A stretch of DNA of 64,000 nt, from assembly GCF_001426925.1 (NCBI RefSeq), contig NZ_LMFR01000001.1:49639-113638 (forward strand). The letters are read 5' to 3'. Under the pieces are notes generated by a model. It was not told the origin of the DNA. It saw nothing but the letters and a program-made list of their open reading frames with translations, and did not search any database. The number at the start of each line of letters is the position of its first letter. Position 1 is the first letter of the stretch. Positions 55,702 through 64,000 of the stretch are shown here, piece after piece. The position numbers were made by a program, and so were the translations under genes. The DNA comes from Microbacterium sp. Root53 (GTDB taxonomy: Bacteria > Actinomycetota > Actinomycetes > Actinomycetales > Microbacteriaceae).

Positions 55702-55750
55702 GCCGCCGACCCTGCCACGCGCCTCGGACATCCGCGACGGCGCCCCGACG

Positions 55751-55909
55751 TCAGCCGAACAGCAGCGCCAGCAGCGTCGCGCCGCCGCCCGTGACGAGCA
55801 GCGTGACGATCACGACCCAGGCCACCGCGCGCACGCGGCGGTTGCGGCGCTCCGACCAGTGGTCGGATGCCTCGCCGTCGGCCTCGAGCTCGGAGTGGTT
55901 GATCTGCAT
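55751..55909 (-). CDS. 52-aa single-helix microprotein downstream of purL
   Basis: MQINHSELEADGEASDHWSE begins a short acidic region, then RRNRRVRAVAW and one C-terminal helix (VVIVTLLVTGGGATLLALLF). It starts five bases after the purL stop and reads in the same direction, so it is cotranscribed. Such N-in single-pass proteins are common and uncharacterised. Confidence 0.6.
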   Translation of the reverse strand: MQINHSELEADGEASDHWSERRNRRVRAVAWVVIVTLLVTGGGATLLALLFG

Positions 55910-55914
55910 GCGGG

Positions 55915-58233
55915 TCAGGCGACCGGCTCGACGACCGTCGGGCCGAACGCCGCCGGCAGGGTGCCGGTCGACAGCGCGCGCAGCTCGGCCACGGGGATCG
56001 TGAACAGGTCCTGCACCTCGAGCGTCGGCTCGCTGTCGGTCACGCCGATGCGCATCACGGGGTAGCCGCGGCCCTCGCACAGCCCGCGGAACTTCACGTC
56101 CTCCTCGCGAGGCACGGTGACGATCACGCGGCCGGTCGACTCCGAGAACAGGGCCGTGGCGGCGTCCACGCCGTCGCGCTCCATGATCTCGGTGAGCCAC
56201 ACGCGGGCGCCGACGCCGAAGCGCAGCACGCCGTCGACGAGCGACTGGGCGAGGCCGCCCTCGGACAGGTCGTGCGCGCTCGAGACGAGCATCTCGTCCT
56301 TCGCGGCCTGGATGATCCCGGCGAGGGTGCGCTCGCCGGCCAGGTCGACCTTCGGCGGGCGACCGCCCAGGTGACCGTGGATCGTGCCGGCCCACGCCGA
56401 GCCGTCGAGCTCGGTCGCGGTGGTGCCGAGCAGGTAGATGTTCTCGCCGGCGTCCTGCCATCCGCTCGGGATGCGGCGCGCGACGTCGTCGATGATGCCG
56501 AGCACGCCGACGACCGGGGTCGGGTGGATCGGCACGTCGCCGGTCTGGTTGTAGAACGACACGTTGCCGCCTGTGACCGGCACGCCGAGCTCCAGGCAGG
56601 CGTCCGACAGGCCGTCGACGGCCTGCGAGAACTGCCACATGACCTCGGGGTTCTCGGGGCTGCCGAAGTTGAGGCAGTCGGTCACGGCGGTGGGCTGCGC
56701 GCCCGTGACGGCGACGTTGCGGTACGCCTCGGCGAGCGCGAGCTGCGCGCCCGCGTACGGGTCGAGCTGGCAGTAGCGGCCGTTGGCGTCGGTGGCGATC
56801 GAGACGCCCAGGCCCGACTCCTCGTCGACGCGGATCATGCCGGCGTCGTCGGGGAACGCGAGGGCCGTGTTGCCGAGCACGTAGTAGTCGTACTGGTTGG
56901 TGATCCACGACGCGTCGGCCAGGTTCGGGCTGGCCACGAGCTTCTTCAGCTGCTCGGCCAGCTCGGCGCCGTCGGTCGGGCGCGGCAGCGCGGCGGCCGT
57001 GTCGGCCTGCAGCGCGTCGAGCCACGCGGGGTAGGCGACGGGGCGCTCGTAGACCGGGCCGTCGACCGCGACGGTCGAGGGGTCGACGTCGACGATGGTC
57101 TCGCCGTTCCACGTGATGACGAGGCGGCCGTCGCCCGTCACCTCGCCGAGCACGCTGGTCTCGACATCCCACTTCTCCACGACCGCGAGGAACGCGTCGA
57201 GCTTCTCGGGCGCGACGATCGCCATCATGCGCTCCTGCGACTCGCTCATGAGGATCTCCTCGGCGGTCAGCGAGGGGTCACGCAGCAGCACGTTGGTGAG
57301 CTCGACGTTCATGCCCGAGCCGCCGTTGGCCGCGAGCTCGCTCGTGGCGCACGAGATGCCGGCGGCGCCGAGGTCCTGGATCGCCTCGACCAGGTCGTTC
57401 TTGTACAGCTCGAGGCAGCACTCGATGAGCACCTTCTCGGCGAACGGGTCGCCCACCTGCACCGCGGGGCGCTTGGTGGGGCCGCCGTCGGCGAACGTGT
57501 CGGACGCCAGGATGGACGCGCCGCCGATGCCGTCGCCGCCCGTGCGGGCGCCGAACAGCACGACCTTGTTGCCCGCGCCGGTCGCGTTGGCGAGGCGGAT
57601 GTCCTCGTGACGCATGACGCCGACCGCGAGCGCGTTGACGAGCGGGTTGGCCTGGTAGACCGAGTCGAACACGGTCTCGCCGCCGATGTTCGGCAGGCCG
57701 AGGCAGTTGCCGTACGACGAGATGCCGCTCACGACGCCGTGCACGACGCGCGCCGTGTCGGGGTGGTCGATCGCGCCGAAGCGCAGCTGGTCCATGACCG
57801 CGACCGGGCGGGCGCCCATCGAGATGATGTCGCGCACGATGCCGCCGACGCCGGTCGCGGCGCCCTGGAACGGCTCGATGTAGGACGGGTGGTTGTGCGA
57901 CTCGACCTTGAAGGTGACGGCCCAGCCCTCGCCGACGTCGACCACGCCCGCGTTCTGGCCCATGCCGACCATCAGGCGCTTCTTCATCTCGTCGCTGACC
58001 TTCTGGCCGAAGCGGCGCAGGTAGATCTTGCTCGACTTGTAGGAGCAGTGCTCCGACCACATCACGGAGTACATCGCCAGCTCACCCGAGGTGGGGCGGC
58101 GGCCGAGGATCTCGCGGATCTTCGCGTACTCGTCGGGCTTGAGCCCCAGAGCGTCGTACGGCTGCTCTCGCTCAGGCGTGGCGGCGGCGTTCGCGACGGT
58201 GTCGACGACGTGGGCAGTGGGGGCGTTGGTCAC
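55915..58233 (-). CDS. purL: Phosphoribosylformylglycinamidine synthase II
   Basis: ATP-dependent conversion of FGAR to FGAM in purine synthesis, using ammonia delivered by separate PurQ and PurS; 772 aa, the small PurL class. Key segments: [20 protein letters not shown] (active-site His region), [47 protein letters not shown] and [19 protein letters not shown]. The GTG at 58233 is chosen, with GGAG eight bases upstream; the family starts near here and the frame extension is over-long. PurQ and PurS are not in the window. Confidence 0.97.
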   Translation of the reverse strand: MTNAPTAHVVDTVANAAATPEREQPYDALGLKPDEYAKIREILGRRPTSGELAMYSVMWSEHCSYKSSKIYLRRFGQKVSDEMKKRLMVGMGQNAGVVDVGEGWAVTFKVESHNHPSYIEPFQGAATGVGGIVRDIISMGARPVAVMDQLRFGAIDHPDTARVVHGVVSGISSYGNCLGLPNIGGETVFDSVYQANPLVNALAVGVMRHEDIRLANATGAGNKVVLFGARTGGDGIGGASILASDTFADGGPTKRPAVQVGDPFAEKVLIECCLELYKNDLVEAIQDLGAAGISCATSELAANGGSGMNVELTNVLLRDPSLTAEEILMSESQERMMAIVAPEKLDAFLAVVEKWDVETSVLGEVTGDGRLVITWNGETIVDVDPSTVAVDGPVYERPVAYPAWLDALQADTAAALPRPTDGAELAEQLKKLVASPNLADASWITNQYDYYVLGNTALAFPDDAGMIRVDEESGLGVSIATDANGRYCQLDPYAGAQLALAEAYRNVAVTGAQPTAVTDCLNFGSPENPEVMWQFSQAVDGLSDACLELGVPVTGGNVSFYNQTGDVPIHPTPVVGVLGIIDDVARRIPSGWQDAGENIYLLGTTATELDGSAWAGTIHGHLGGRPPKVDLAGERTLAGIIQAAKDEMLVSSAHDLSEGGLAQSLVDGVLRFGVGARVWLTEIMERDGVDAATALFSESTGRVIVTVPREEDVKFRGLCEGRGYPVMRIGVTDSEPTLEVQDLFTIPVAELRALSTGTLPAAFGPTVVEPVA

Positions 58234-58315
58234 GCGGCGAGCTCCAGGATCGAGACGTCGCTCGGGCGGGCGGACGTCGAGGGGCCGGACGCGGTCCAGT
58301 CTATCCGCGCGCGGA

Positions 58316-58321
58316 TACCCT
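58316..58321 (+). promoter_or_regulatory. -10 element of a probable leaderless transcript
   Basis: TACCCT is followed by exactly six bases (CGAGGC) and the ATG at 58328; no ribosome-binding site lies between. Same geometry as hemA. Confidence 0.5.
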
Positions 58322-58327
58322 CGAGGC

Positions 58328-59959
58328 ATGAGCCGCCGCGACCTCGACCTCATCCGCACCGTCGATGAGGCCCTGCGCGGCGACGCGTTCGACCTGCTGG
58401 CCTACGCGAGCAGCGTGCTCGAGATGCTGCGCCGCCCGCTCGACGCCGACGGCAACGGGATCGAGGGCCTGCCGACGCTCGCCGAGATGGTGGACCGCAC
58501 GCTGGATGACGCCGTGCGCCAGAGCGATGCGCTGCTGCTCGCGATGGCCGTGCTGCTGGATGCCGGCGGCCCGGCGGACGCCGAGCTCGCGGCCCGGATC
58601 CGTGCCGAGGCGGGCGGGCGGTGGCGCACGCTCCCTGGCTGGCTCGCGGCGCCCGCAGCTCCGGAGATCACCGGCGTCGCATCCATCGACCACGCGCTCG
58701 GGGCCGACGGGACGATCCTGGTCGGCACGACGCTGCCGGACGGCGCCCCGCTCACCGCCACGGTCTTCATCGACCGCGACGGCGGGAACACGGTCGATGA
58801 CGCGTTCGTCGCGGCGGAGACCCTCGCCGACGCGCTCGCCGCGGGCACGAAGGGCGTCGACCCGGCTGAGTATCCGGTGACGGAGGTGTCGCCCGCCGAC
58901 GCGCGCGAGCGCATCCGCACCGCGATCGCGGCCGACCTCGCGCTGGAGCCGCAGCTCGTCACGGAGTCGTGGCCCGCGTGCCGCCCGCTGCTGGCGTGGA
59001 TCCTGCACGCCCTGCCCGAGGGCGGATCCGGCTACCCGCGCGCCGCGGAGGACGCCGCCCTGGACGACGACCTTGTCGCGGCCGTCGAGGCGCGCGTGCC
59101 CGGATCGGCGGACGCCGCGCGCCTGCTGATCGCGCTGAACCGCGCCCACAGCGGCGGCGGCGATCCGCTGCGCTGGAGCGACACGTTCGCCGAGGACCTG
59201 CTGCTCGAGCTGCTCCCCGACGCGGTCGCCGACGACGGCGCGGACCCGGAGGCGCTGCTCGGGGCCCTGCCCGCGCTCGTCGAGGAGGCCCACGCCCGGT
59301 CCGCCGTGGACGAGCGGCTCACGGCCCTGACGCTCGAGGCGATCGGCGACCTGGCCGGCGACTTCCTCGACCTGGTGGCGATGGACGCAGACGGGGAGCT
59401 GCCGCACGACGACCCCGGCGCCCGGGAGCTGTCGCTGCTCGCGCTGCGCGTGGGCGGCCGCCGTCAGCTGGATGCGCTCGACGCCGTCCCCATGACGCGC
59501 GTCGTCACCGACCTGAGGCACCTCGACGACCGGGCGCGCGCCGGGCTGGAGTCCGTCCGCAGCCTGATCGAACGGGCCGGGGGAGAGGTGTTCGACGACC
59601 CCGAGATCGTGGCCGCCGCCCTGCGGATCGCCGACCTGCTGGCCGAGACCGAGCCGCGGCTGTTCGCCAAGGGCAAGCCGGAGCTCGCGGCCGCCGCGAT
59701 CGCCTGGATCGCCGGCGCCGTGAACGACGCCTTCGCGCCGGCGGGCGCGGCCGCGCCCGCCGCGCTCATGACGGCCCTCGGCCTGCGCGGGTCGAGCCCC
59801 GTCGCACGCGCCGGGAGCTACCTCGCGGCCCTCGGCGTCGACGACCCGGCCGCGTGGGCCGAGTTCCCGTATCTCCAGGATCCGTCCCTGCTCGCCGCCC
59901 GCACCCGCCGCGAGATCATCCGCCGCCGCGACGCCGCCAAGTCGGCCTCGGGCGCATAG
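58328..59959 (+). CDS. Unknown 543-aa mostly helical protein
   Basis: Not recognised. It begins [20 protein letters not shown] and has about 24 predicted helices, many Leu/Ala/Asp/Glu-rich. A probable small alpha/beta region (about residues 105-150, [20 protein letters not shown]) is the only beta-rich part. No signal peptide, helix-in-membrane or catalytic motif is visible. The ATG is supported by the leaderless -10 upstream. It is divergent from purL; it has no linked partner gene. Confidence 0.7.
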   Translation: MSRRDLDLIRTVDEALRGDAFDLLAYASSVLEMLRRPLDADGNGIEGLPTLAEMVDRTLDDAVRQSDALLLAMAVLLDAGGPADAELAARIRAEAGGRWRTLPGWLAAPAAPEITGVASIDHALGADGTILVGTTLPDGAPLTATVFIDRDGGNTVDDAFVAAETLADALAAGTKGVDPAEYPVTEVSPADARERIRTAIAADLALEPQLVTESWPACRPLLAWILHALPEGGSGYPRAAEDAALDDDLVAAVEARVPGSADAARLLIALNRAHSGGGDPLRWSDTFAEDLLLELLPDAVADDGADPEALLGALPALVEEAHARSAVDERLTALTLEAIGDLAGDFLDLVAMDADGELPHDDPGARELSLLALRVGGRRQLDALDAVPMTRVVTDLRHLDDRARAGLESVRSLIERAGGEVFDDPEIVAAALRIADLLAETEPRLFAKGKPELAAAAIAWIAGAVNDAFAPAGAAAPAALMTALGLRGSSPVARAGSYLAALGVDDPAAWAEFPYLQDPSLLAARTRREIIRRRDAAKSASGA

Positions 59960-60084
59960 GGCGCCGGACACGGGAAGAAACACAGCGTCGCAGAGGTTAG
60001 GTCACACGGCTCCTGCCGTGCTGAGCTTGGCTATCGGCTCACGAGCCCGCCCGAACATCCCTCACCCGAAGGATCATCCTCCAC

Positions 60085-60891
60085 ATGCGCATCACCCGCA
60101 CCGCCACCGTCCTCGCCGCCTCGGCCGCCCTGTTCGCCCTCGCGGGCTGCGCGGGTCAGCCTGCCGCGACCGGCTCGGACGCCCCCGCCGACGGCCCCGC
60201 GGCGCTCTCCGACGGCACGCTCGTCGTCGCGACCGAGGGCACCTACCCGCCCTTCAGCTACCACGAGGGCGGCTCGGGCGAGCTCACGGGCTACGACGTC
60301 GAGGTCGCGCGCGCGGTCGCCGAGAAGCTCGGCGTCGAGGTGCAGTTCGAGGAGACCCAGTGGGACGCGATCTTCGCGGGCCTCGACGCGGGCCGCTTCG
60401 AGACCATCGCGAACCAGGTCACGATCAACGACGAGCGCAAGGAGAAGTACGTCTTCTCGACGCCGTACACCGTGTCGCCCGGCGTGATCGTCGTGCCCGA
60501 GGACAACACCGACATCGCGTCGTTCGAGGACCTCGAGGGCAAGACGACGGCCCAGTCGCTCTCGAGCAACTGGGGCGCGCTGGCCGAGGAGTCCGGCGCG
60601 ACCGTCGAGGCGGTCGAGGGCTGGGCGCAGGCGATCGCGCTGCTCGAGCAGGGCCGCATCGACGCGACCATCAACGACGAGCTGACCTTCCTCGACTACG
60701 TCAAACAGAACCCCGACGCGCCGATCAAGATCGCGGCCGAGACCCCCGAGGCCGGCGAGATGGCGTTCGTGTTCACGAAGGACAACGCCGACCTCGCCGA
60801 GGCGATCGACGGCGCCCTGGCCGAGCTGGCCGAGGAGGGCGTCCTCGCCGAGCTGGGCGAGCAGTTCTTCGGCGCCGACGTCAGCAAGTAA
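60085..60891 (+). CDS. Cystine/polar amino-acid-binding lipoprotein (TcyA/FliY-like)
   Basis: Substrate receptor of an ABC importer, 268 aa. Lipobox LAGC ends the signal peptide (Cys22). VATEGTYPPFSYHEGG, LTGYDVEVARAVAEKLG, EETQWDAIFAGLDAGRFE and TIANQVTINDERKEKY match the cystine-binding FliY/TcyA group more than glutamine receptors. A hairpin and a second inverted repeat separate it from the permease gene, so it is likely made in excess. Confidence 0.88.
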   Translation: MRITRTATVLAASAALFALAGCAGQPAATGSDAPADGPAALSDGTLVVATEGTYPPFSYHEGGSGELTGYDVEVARAVAEKLGVEVQFEETQWDAIFAGLDAGRFETIANQVTINDERKEKYVFSTPYTVSPGVIVVPEDNTDIASFEDLEGKTTAQSLSSNWGALAEESGATVEAVEGWAQAIALLEQGRIDATINDELTFLDYVKQNPDAPIKIAAETPEAGEMAFVFTKDNADLAEAIDGALAELAEEGVLAELGEQFFGADVSK

Positions 60892-60897
60892 GACTCC

Positions 60898-60915
60898 CGG
60901 GGCGCTCGCGCCCCG
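60898..60915 (+). terminator. Leaky terminator after the binding-protein gene
   Basis: CGGGGCG (60898-60904) pairs with CGCCCCG (60909-60915) around CTCG, seven bases after the stop. Without a T-run it probably lets some polymerase pass to the permease gene. Confidence 0.5.
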
Positions 60916-60918
60916 CCC

Positions 60919-60971
60919 GTGTCCCACTTGGTGCCCGAATCCCGATCGGATGGCGGCGTCAAGTGGGACAC
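60919..60971. repeat. Intergenic inverted repeat GTGTCCCACTTG/CAAGTGGGACAC
   Basis: GTGTCCCACTTG (60919-60930) and its exact reverse complement (60960-60971) lie 53 bp apart end to end. AACTGGGACA at 60993-61002 is a partial third copy of the right arm. It splits the amino-acid ABC operon. Confidence 0.65.
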
Positions 60972-61026
60972 GTGCGTTCGGTTTCGGGCGCGAACTGGGA
61001 CATGCTCGTAGACGGAAGGGGGCGCC

Positions 61027-61686
61027 ATGGACTGGCAACTGATCCTCGAGTCGTTCTGGCCGCTGCTGCTGGGCGGGCTGAAGGGGACGATCCCGCTCAC
61101 GCTCGCGTCGTTCGCGCTCGGTCTGGTGATCGCGCTCGGCATCGCGCTGCTGCGCCTCTCGCCCAACCGCGTGCTGTCGTGGATCGGCCGGGCCTACGTG
61201 TCGATCATCCGGGGCACGCCGCTGCTGGTGCAGCTGTTCGTGATCTTCTACGGCCTGCCGTCGATCGGCGTCACGCTGGACCCCTGGCCCAGCGCGATCA
61301 TCGCCTTCTCGATCAACGTGGGCGGGTACGCGGCCGAGATCATCCGCGCGGCCATCCTGTCGGTGCCGAAGGGCCAGTGGGAGGCCGGCTACACGATCGG
61401 CATGTCGAACGCGACGACGCTGCGGCGGATCATCCTGCCGCAGGCTGCCCGCGTCAGCGTGCCGCCGCTGTCGAACACCTTCATCTCGCTCGTCAAGGAC
61501 ACGTCGCTGGCGTCCATGATCCTGGTCACGGAGATGTTCCGCGAGGCGCAGCGCATCGCGACGTTCACGAGCGAGTTCATGACGATCTACATCGAGGCCG
61601 CGCTCATCTACTGGATGTTCTGCACCGTGCTGTCGGCCGCGCAGGACCGGATCGAGAGGAGGCTCGACCACTATGTCGCCCACTGA
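61027..61686 (+). CDS. Cystine-type ABC importer permease (TcyL/YecS-like)
   Basis: A 219-aa permease of the His/Glu/cystine family with about five helices. [20 protein letters not shown] is the N-terminal signature; the EAA loop reads [40 protein letters not shown] is characteristic of YecS. AAGGGGGC precedes the ATG. It overlaps the ATPase gene by 14 bases. The complex has a single permease gene, so the channel is a homodimer. Confidence 0.92.
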   Translation: MDWQLILESFWPLLLGGLKGTIPLTLASFALGLVIALGIALLRLSPNRVLSWIGRAYVSIIRGTPLLVQLFVIFYGLPSIGVTLDPWPSAIIAFSINVGGYAAEIIRAAILSVPKGQWEAGYTIGMSNATTLRRIILPQAARVSVPPLSNTFISLVKDTSLASMILVTEMFREAQRIATFTSEFMTIYIEAALIYWMFCTVLSAAQDRIERRLDHYVAH

Positions 61687-62473
61687 GTCCGGATCGACGG
61701 GCCACGTGCTCGGCGAGACCCTGCTGACCGTCCGCGGCCTGCGCAAGAGCTTCGGCGACCACGAGGTGCTGAAGGGCATCGACCTCGAGGTGCGGCGTGG
61801 CCAGGTCGTCGCCCTCATCGGCGCGAGCGGCTCGGGCAAGACCACGGTGCTGCGCTCGCTGAACGGCCTCGAGACGCCGGATGCCGGCACGCTTGCGTTC
61901 GCGGGCGGACCCGAGGTCGACTTCGCCGGCGGGCTCTCCAAGGCGCAGCGGTTCGCCATCCGGGACCGGTCGGCGATGGTGTTCCAGCATCACAACCTGT
62001 TCCCGCACCGCACGGTGCTCGAGAACGTGATCGAGGGCCCGGTCACCGTGCAGCGCGAGCCGCGCGACCGGGCGATCGCCCGTGCCGACGAGCTGCTCGA
62101 CCGCGTGGGCCTGCTCGCCAAGCGCGACGCCTACCCGCACGAGCTGTCGGGCGGCCAGCAGCAGCGCGTCGGCATCGTCCGCGCGCTGGCTCTGCGGCCG
62201 GACCTGCTGCTGTTCGACGAGCCCACCAGCGCGCTCGATCCCGAGCTCGTGGGCGAGGTGCTCGTCGTGATGAAGGAGCTCGCCGACGAGAGCTGGACCA
62301 TGGTCGTCGTGACGCACGAGCTGCAGTTCGCGCGCGAGGTGGCCGACGAGGTGCTCTTCCTCGACGGGGGAGTGGTCGCCGAGCGCGGCGCGCCCGAGCA
62401 GATCTTCCGGGCGCCGCGCAACGAGCGCACCCGGCGGTTCCTCGACCGCATCCTGCGGCCGTTCGACTCCTAG
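61673..62473 (+). CDS. Cystine-type ABC importer ATP-binding protein (TcyN/YecC-like)
   Basis: A 266-aa ATPase of the polar-amino-acid class. Walker [20 protein letters not shown]-loop [17 protein letters not shown], signature [15 protein letters not shown], Walker [16 protein letters not shown] and H-loop [20 protein letters not shown] within the permease 3' end; AGAGGAGG upstream. Ends convergent with the next gene, 18 bases from its stop. Confidence 0.94.
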   Translation: MSPTESGSTGHVLGETLLTVRGLRKSFGDHEVLKGIDLEVRRGQVVALIGASGSGKTTVLRSLNGLETPDAGTLAFAGGPEVDFAGGLSKAQRFAIRDRSAMVFQHHNLFPHRTVLENVIEGPVTVQREPRDRAIARADELLDRVGLLAKRDAYPHELSGGQQQRVGIVRALALRPDLLLFDEPTSALDPELVGEVLVVMKELADESWTMVVVTHELQFAREVADEVLFLDGGVVAERGAPEQIFRAPRNERTRRFLDRILRPFDS

Positions 62474-62491
62474 GCGCGCCCGGGCCGCGGG

Positions 62492-63685
62492 TCAGCGGGC
62501 GACCAGGAACCCCAGGATCATGTGGCCGAAGTTCTGCATCAGGAAGAACACCAGGGCCACGACGATCACGACGAGGGTGGCCCACGAAAAGCCCCGCTTC
62601 AGGCGGCGTCCCTCCGCGGCGACGCCCTTGGGTGGGCGGACGAACGCCGGGTTCCCGAACGGCAGAGGCGACGCGGCGGGTGCCACGGGCTGAGCCGCGG
62701 CGAACTGCGCCGGCGTCGTGCCGGGAGCCGGGGCGAGGGCCGGGGCGCCCAGCCGCTCGTCGCGCCACCGGCCCCACTGGGCGAGCTTGTCCATCAGCGC
62801 CGAGACGACCGAGAACAGCCAGGCCCAGGTGCCGGGATCCGTGGTGCTCACGGGTCGGCGCGTGTAGAGGAACATCCAGTCGTCGACGATCTCGACGTCG
62901 AGCTGCGCGGCGTTGTCGAGGAAGCGCGCCATGATGTCGGGCGTGAAGAGGTAGAGCGCGTCGCGCTCGTACCCCTCGGGGCAGTACAGCGCGAAGTGCC
63001 GGTCGAAGTCGCCCTCCAGGCTCAGGCGCTGCTCCTTGTCGAACGTCGCCGGGAGGTTGGACAGGCCCAGCGCGTTGTTGCTGAGGGCGTCGAGCACGAT
63101 GTGCGGCAGCGGCGCGTCGAGGTGGATCGCGACGTACCCCCACGTGTGGGTGCTCTTGTTCTTGCCGGATCCGGTCGTGTAGCGGTAGTTGCCGAACTCG
63201 ACGAACCGCGGCTGCTCTCCGCGCAGCAGGTTGAGCGCCATGCGGCTGTGCCCCTGATGGAACAGCAGGCCGGGCAGCTTCGGATCGGCGAGGACCGGGA
63301 TGAAGCTCATCGCGTTCGCGCGCGCGAAGCGCGCGAGGCGGTATCGCGTCTCCTTGCCCTTGTGCCCGTTGACCAGCGCGAGCACGATCAGCGCGGCCAC
63401 GGTGAGCATGAACAGCATCGGCAGGATCAGGGCGGGCCACGCGAAAGCGCCGCCCTCCACGACCGAGCTCGCGATCGCGCCCGCCAGGCCCGTGAGCCCG
63501 GCGCCGCCGACGAAGACCAGGGCGAAGACGATCAGGATGACGGTCGCGACGTCCGTGAGCCGGGCCGACCCGAACCGGGCCTTGAGCTCGCGGTCGAAGC
63601 GGGCCACCTCCCCCTTGTCGACGGGCTCCGTGAGGGCCCGCGCGTCGAACGACATCGCGCGCGGGGTGGCGTCGGGCGTGGTCAC
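62492..63685 (-). CDS. Unknown membrane protein, three predicted helices
   Basis: A 397-aa protein. Two helices near the N-terminus (about 45-70 and 85-110), a central hydrophilic domain with FIPVLADPKLPGLLFHQGHS and a region around STHTWGYVAIHLDAPLPHIV (beta-rich), a Pro/Ala-rich linker and a C-terminal helix (SWATLVVIVVALVFFLMQNF) preceded by basic residues. It is reminiscent of DUF3137-type proteins, but I am not certain. The GTG start shares GTGA with the upstream HNH gene stop; ATG 63655 is an alternative. Confidence 0.6.
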   Translation of the reverse strand: MTTPDATPRAMSFDARALTEPVDKGEVARFDRELKARFGSARLTDVATVILIVFALVFVGGAGLTGLAGAIASSVVEGGAFAWPALILPMLFMLTVAALIVLALVNGHKGKETRYRLARFARANAMSFIPVLADPKLPGLLFHQGHSRMALNLLRGEQPRFVEFGNYRYTTGSGKNKSTHTWGYVAIHLDAPLPHIVLDALSNNALGLSNLPATFDKEQRLSLEGDFDRHFALYCPEGYERDALYLFTPDIMARFLDNAAQLDVEIVDDWMFLYTRRPVSTTDPGTWAWLFSVVSALMDKLAQWGRWRDERLGAPALAPAPGTTPAQFAAAQPVAPAASPLPFGNPAFVRPPKGVAAEGRRLKRGFSWATLVVIVVALVFFLMQNFGHMILGFLVAR

Positions 63686-64000
63686 GAGGCCACCGTATCG
63701 CGCACGCGCGCGCGGTCGGCGGGGCCGCCGACGGGCAGGGATGCCCGCCTCGCCCGGGCGCGCGGTGGGTCCCACATCCACCGCAGCGGTGATCTGGAAT
63801 GGAGGGGAACCGGTTCCCCGCCGGGTGGGTGCAGGACGAACGGCCCACCCCGCTCTCGGGTGATCCGGTGGCCGTGGTGGTGGAGGTTCATGTGGTGGAA
63901 CCTGCAGAGCAGGATGCCCCGGTCGATGTCGGTGCGCCCCTTGTGGGCGGCCCATTCGTCGATGTGGTGGGCTTCGCAGTAGGAGGCGGGCATGCCGCAG
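63682..64000 (-). CDS. HNH endonuclease, DUF222/13E12-like (5' end outside window)
   Basis: Only the C-terminal part lies in the window. CGMPASYCEAHHIDEWAAHK carries C-x(5-6)-C and the HHI of the HNH motif, and DRGILLCRFHHMNLHHHGH ends it with the second Cys and His pair, so the nuclease site looks complete. The tail is basic and Pro-rich. This arrangement is typical of the DUF222-HNH family (13E12 type), often multicopy in actinobacteria. Its stop overlaps the next gene (GTGA). Confidence 0.85.
   Translation of the reverse strand, partial: CGMPASYCEAHHIDEWAAHKGRTDIDRGILLCRFHHMNLHHHGHRITRERGGPFVLHPPGGEPVPLHSRSPLRWMWDPPRARARRASLPVGGPADRARVRDTVAS

Overview
The window is very GC-rich, gene-dense DNA with strong G/C preference at third codon positions, many GTG starts, frequent ATGA/GTGA four-base overlaps and several probable leaderless starts. 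The coproporphyrin-type heme genes (hemY, hemQ), fused MrpA/B antiporter, Actinobacterial Holin-X-like and DUF222/HNH-like proteins point to an actinobacterium, most likely Microbacteriaceae (Microbacterium-like). The taxon is inferred from gene content, not from a marker RNA. No rRNA, tRNA or CRISPR array was found.

Layout. 1-10.8 kb (+): a catabolic/uptake cluster. It holds an ABC importer (permease cut by the window edge, plus ATPase), a DHA3-type MFS protein, a bicupin, EutA (reactivase of ethanolamine ammonia-lyase) with a histidine-rich N-terminus, a second MFS protein, and a tripartite tricarboxylate transporter tctABC with its own promoter, a FadR-like operator site and a structured leader. 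No ethanolamine ammonia-lyase subunit is present, so EutA is an orphan here. 11.0-22.9 kb: heme biosynthesis from glutamyl-tRNA to coproheme decarboxylase. hemA is divergent from hemE-hemY; then come an N-terminally truncated GH31 glycosidase, three small envelope-type proteins, hemQ-hemC-hemD-hemB and hemL. Coproporphyrin ferrochelatase is not in the window. 23.1-29.4 kb: a complete Mrp Na+/H+ antiporter operon (A/B fused, then C to G). 29.5-34.2 kb: alanine dehydrogenase divergent from an Lrp/AsnC regulator, then the methionine importer metQNI.

34.2-38.3 kb: a VOC protein, argG, a TerC protein and two membrane proteins. 38.3-44.5 kb (-): a MoxR ATPase/DUF58/VWA operon. 44.7-47.9 kb (+): purA, a lactonase-family protein and chorismate mutase. 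47.9-49.98 kb (-): a GntR(YtrA)-ABC module under a perfect 42-bp palindrome. 50.0-53.2 kb: an aspartase/fumarase-superfamily lyase preceded by a tiny leader ORF, then RibD-like, DUF899 and truncated YCII genes. 53.2-55.4 kb: a less GC-rich segment carrying an ECF sigma factor and a CU044_5270-type membrane protein, flanked on both sides by broken genes. 55.4-64 kb: truncated RidA, a microprotein, purL, an unknown 543-aa protein, a cystine-type ABC importer, an unknown membrane protein and a partial HNH endonuclease.

Repeats and signals. Three kinds of intergenic inverted repeat occur: CGACACRACGCAGGA ends (two copies), GTGTCCCACTTG ends (one copy), and a CCGTTTCGACTCCG...CTCAACGACCGGG element (two copies). 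Several genes show a TANNNT hexamer exactly six bases before the start codon, as expected for leaderless transcripts.
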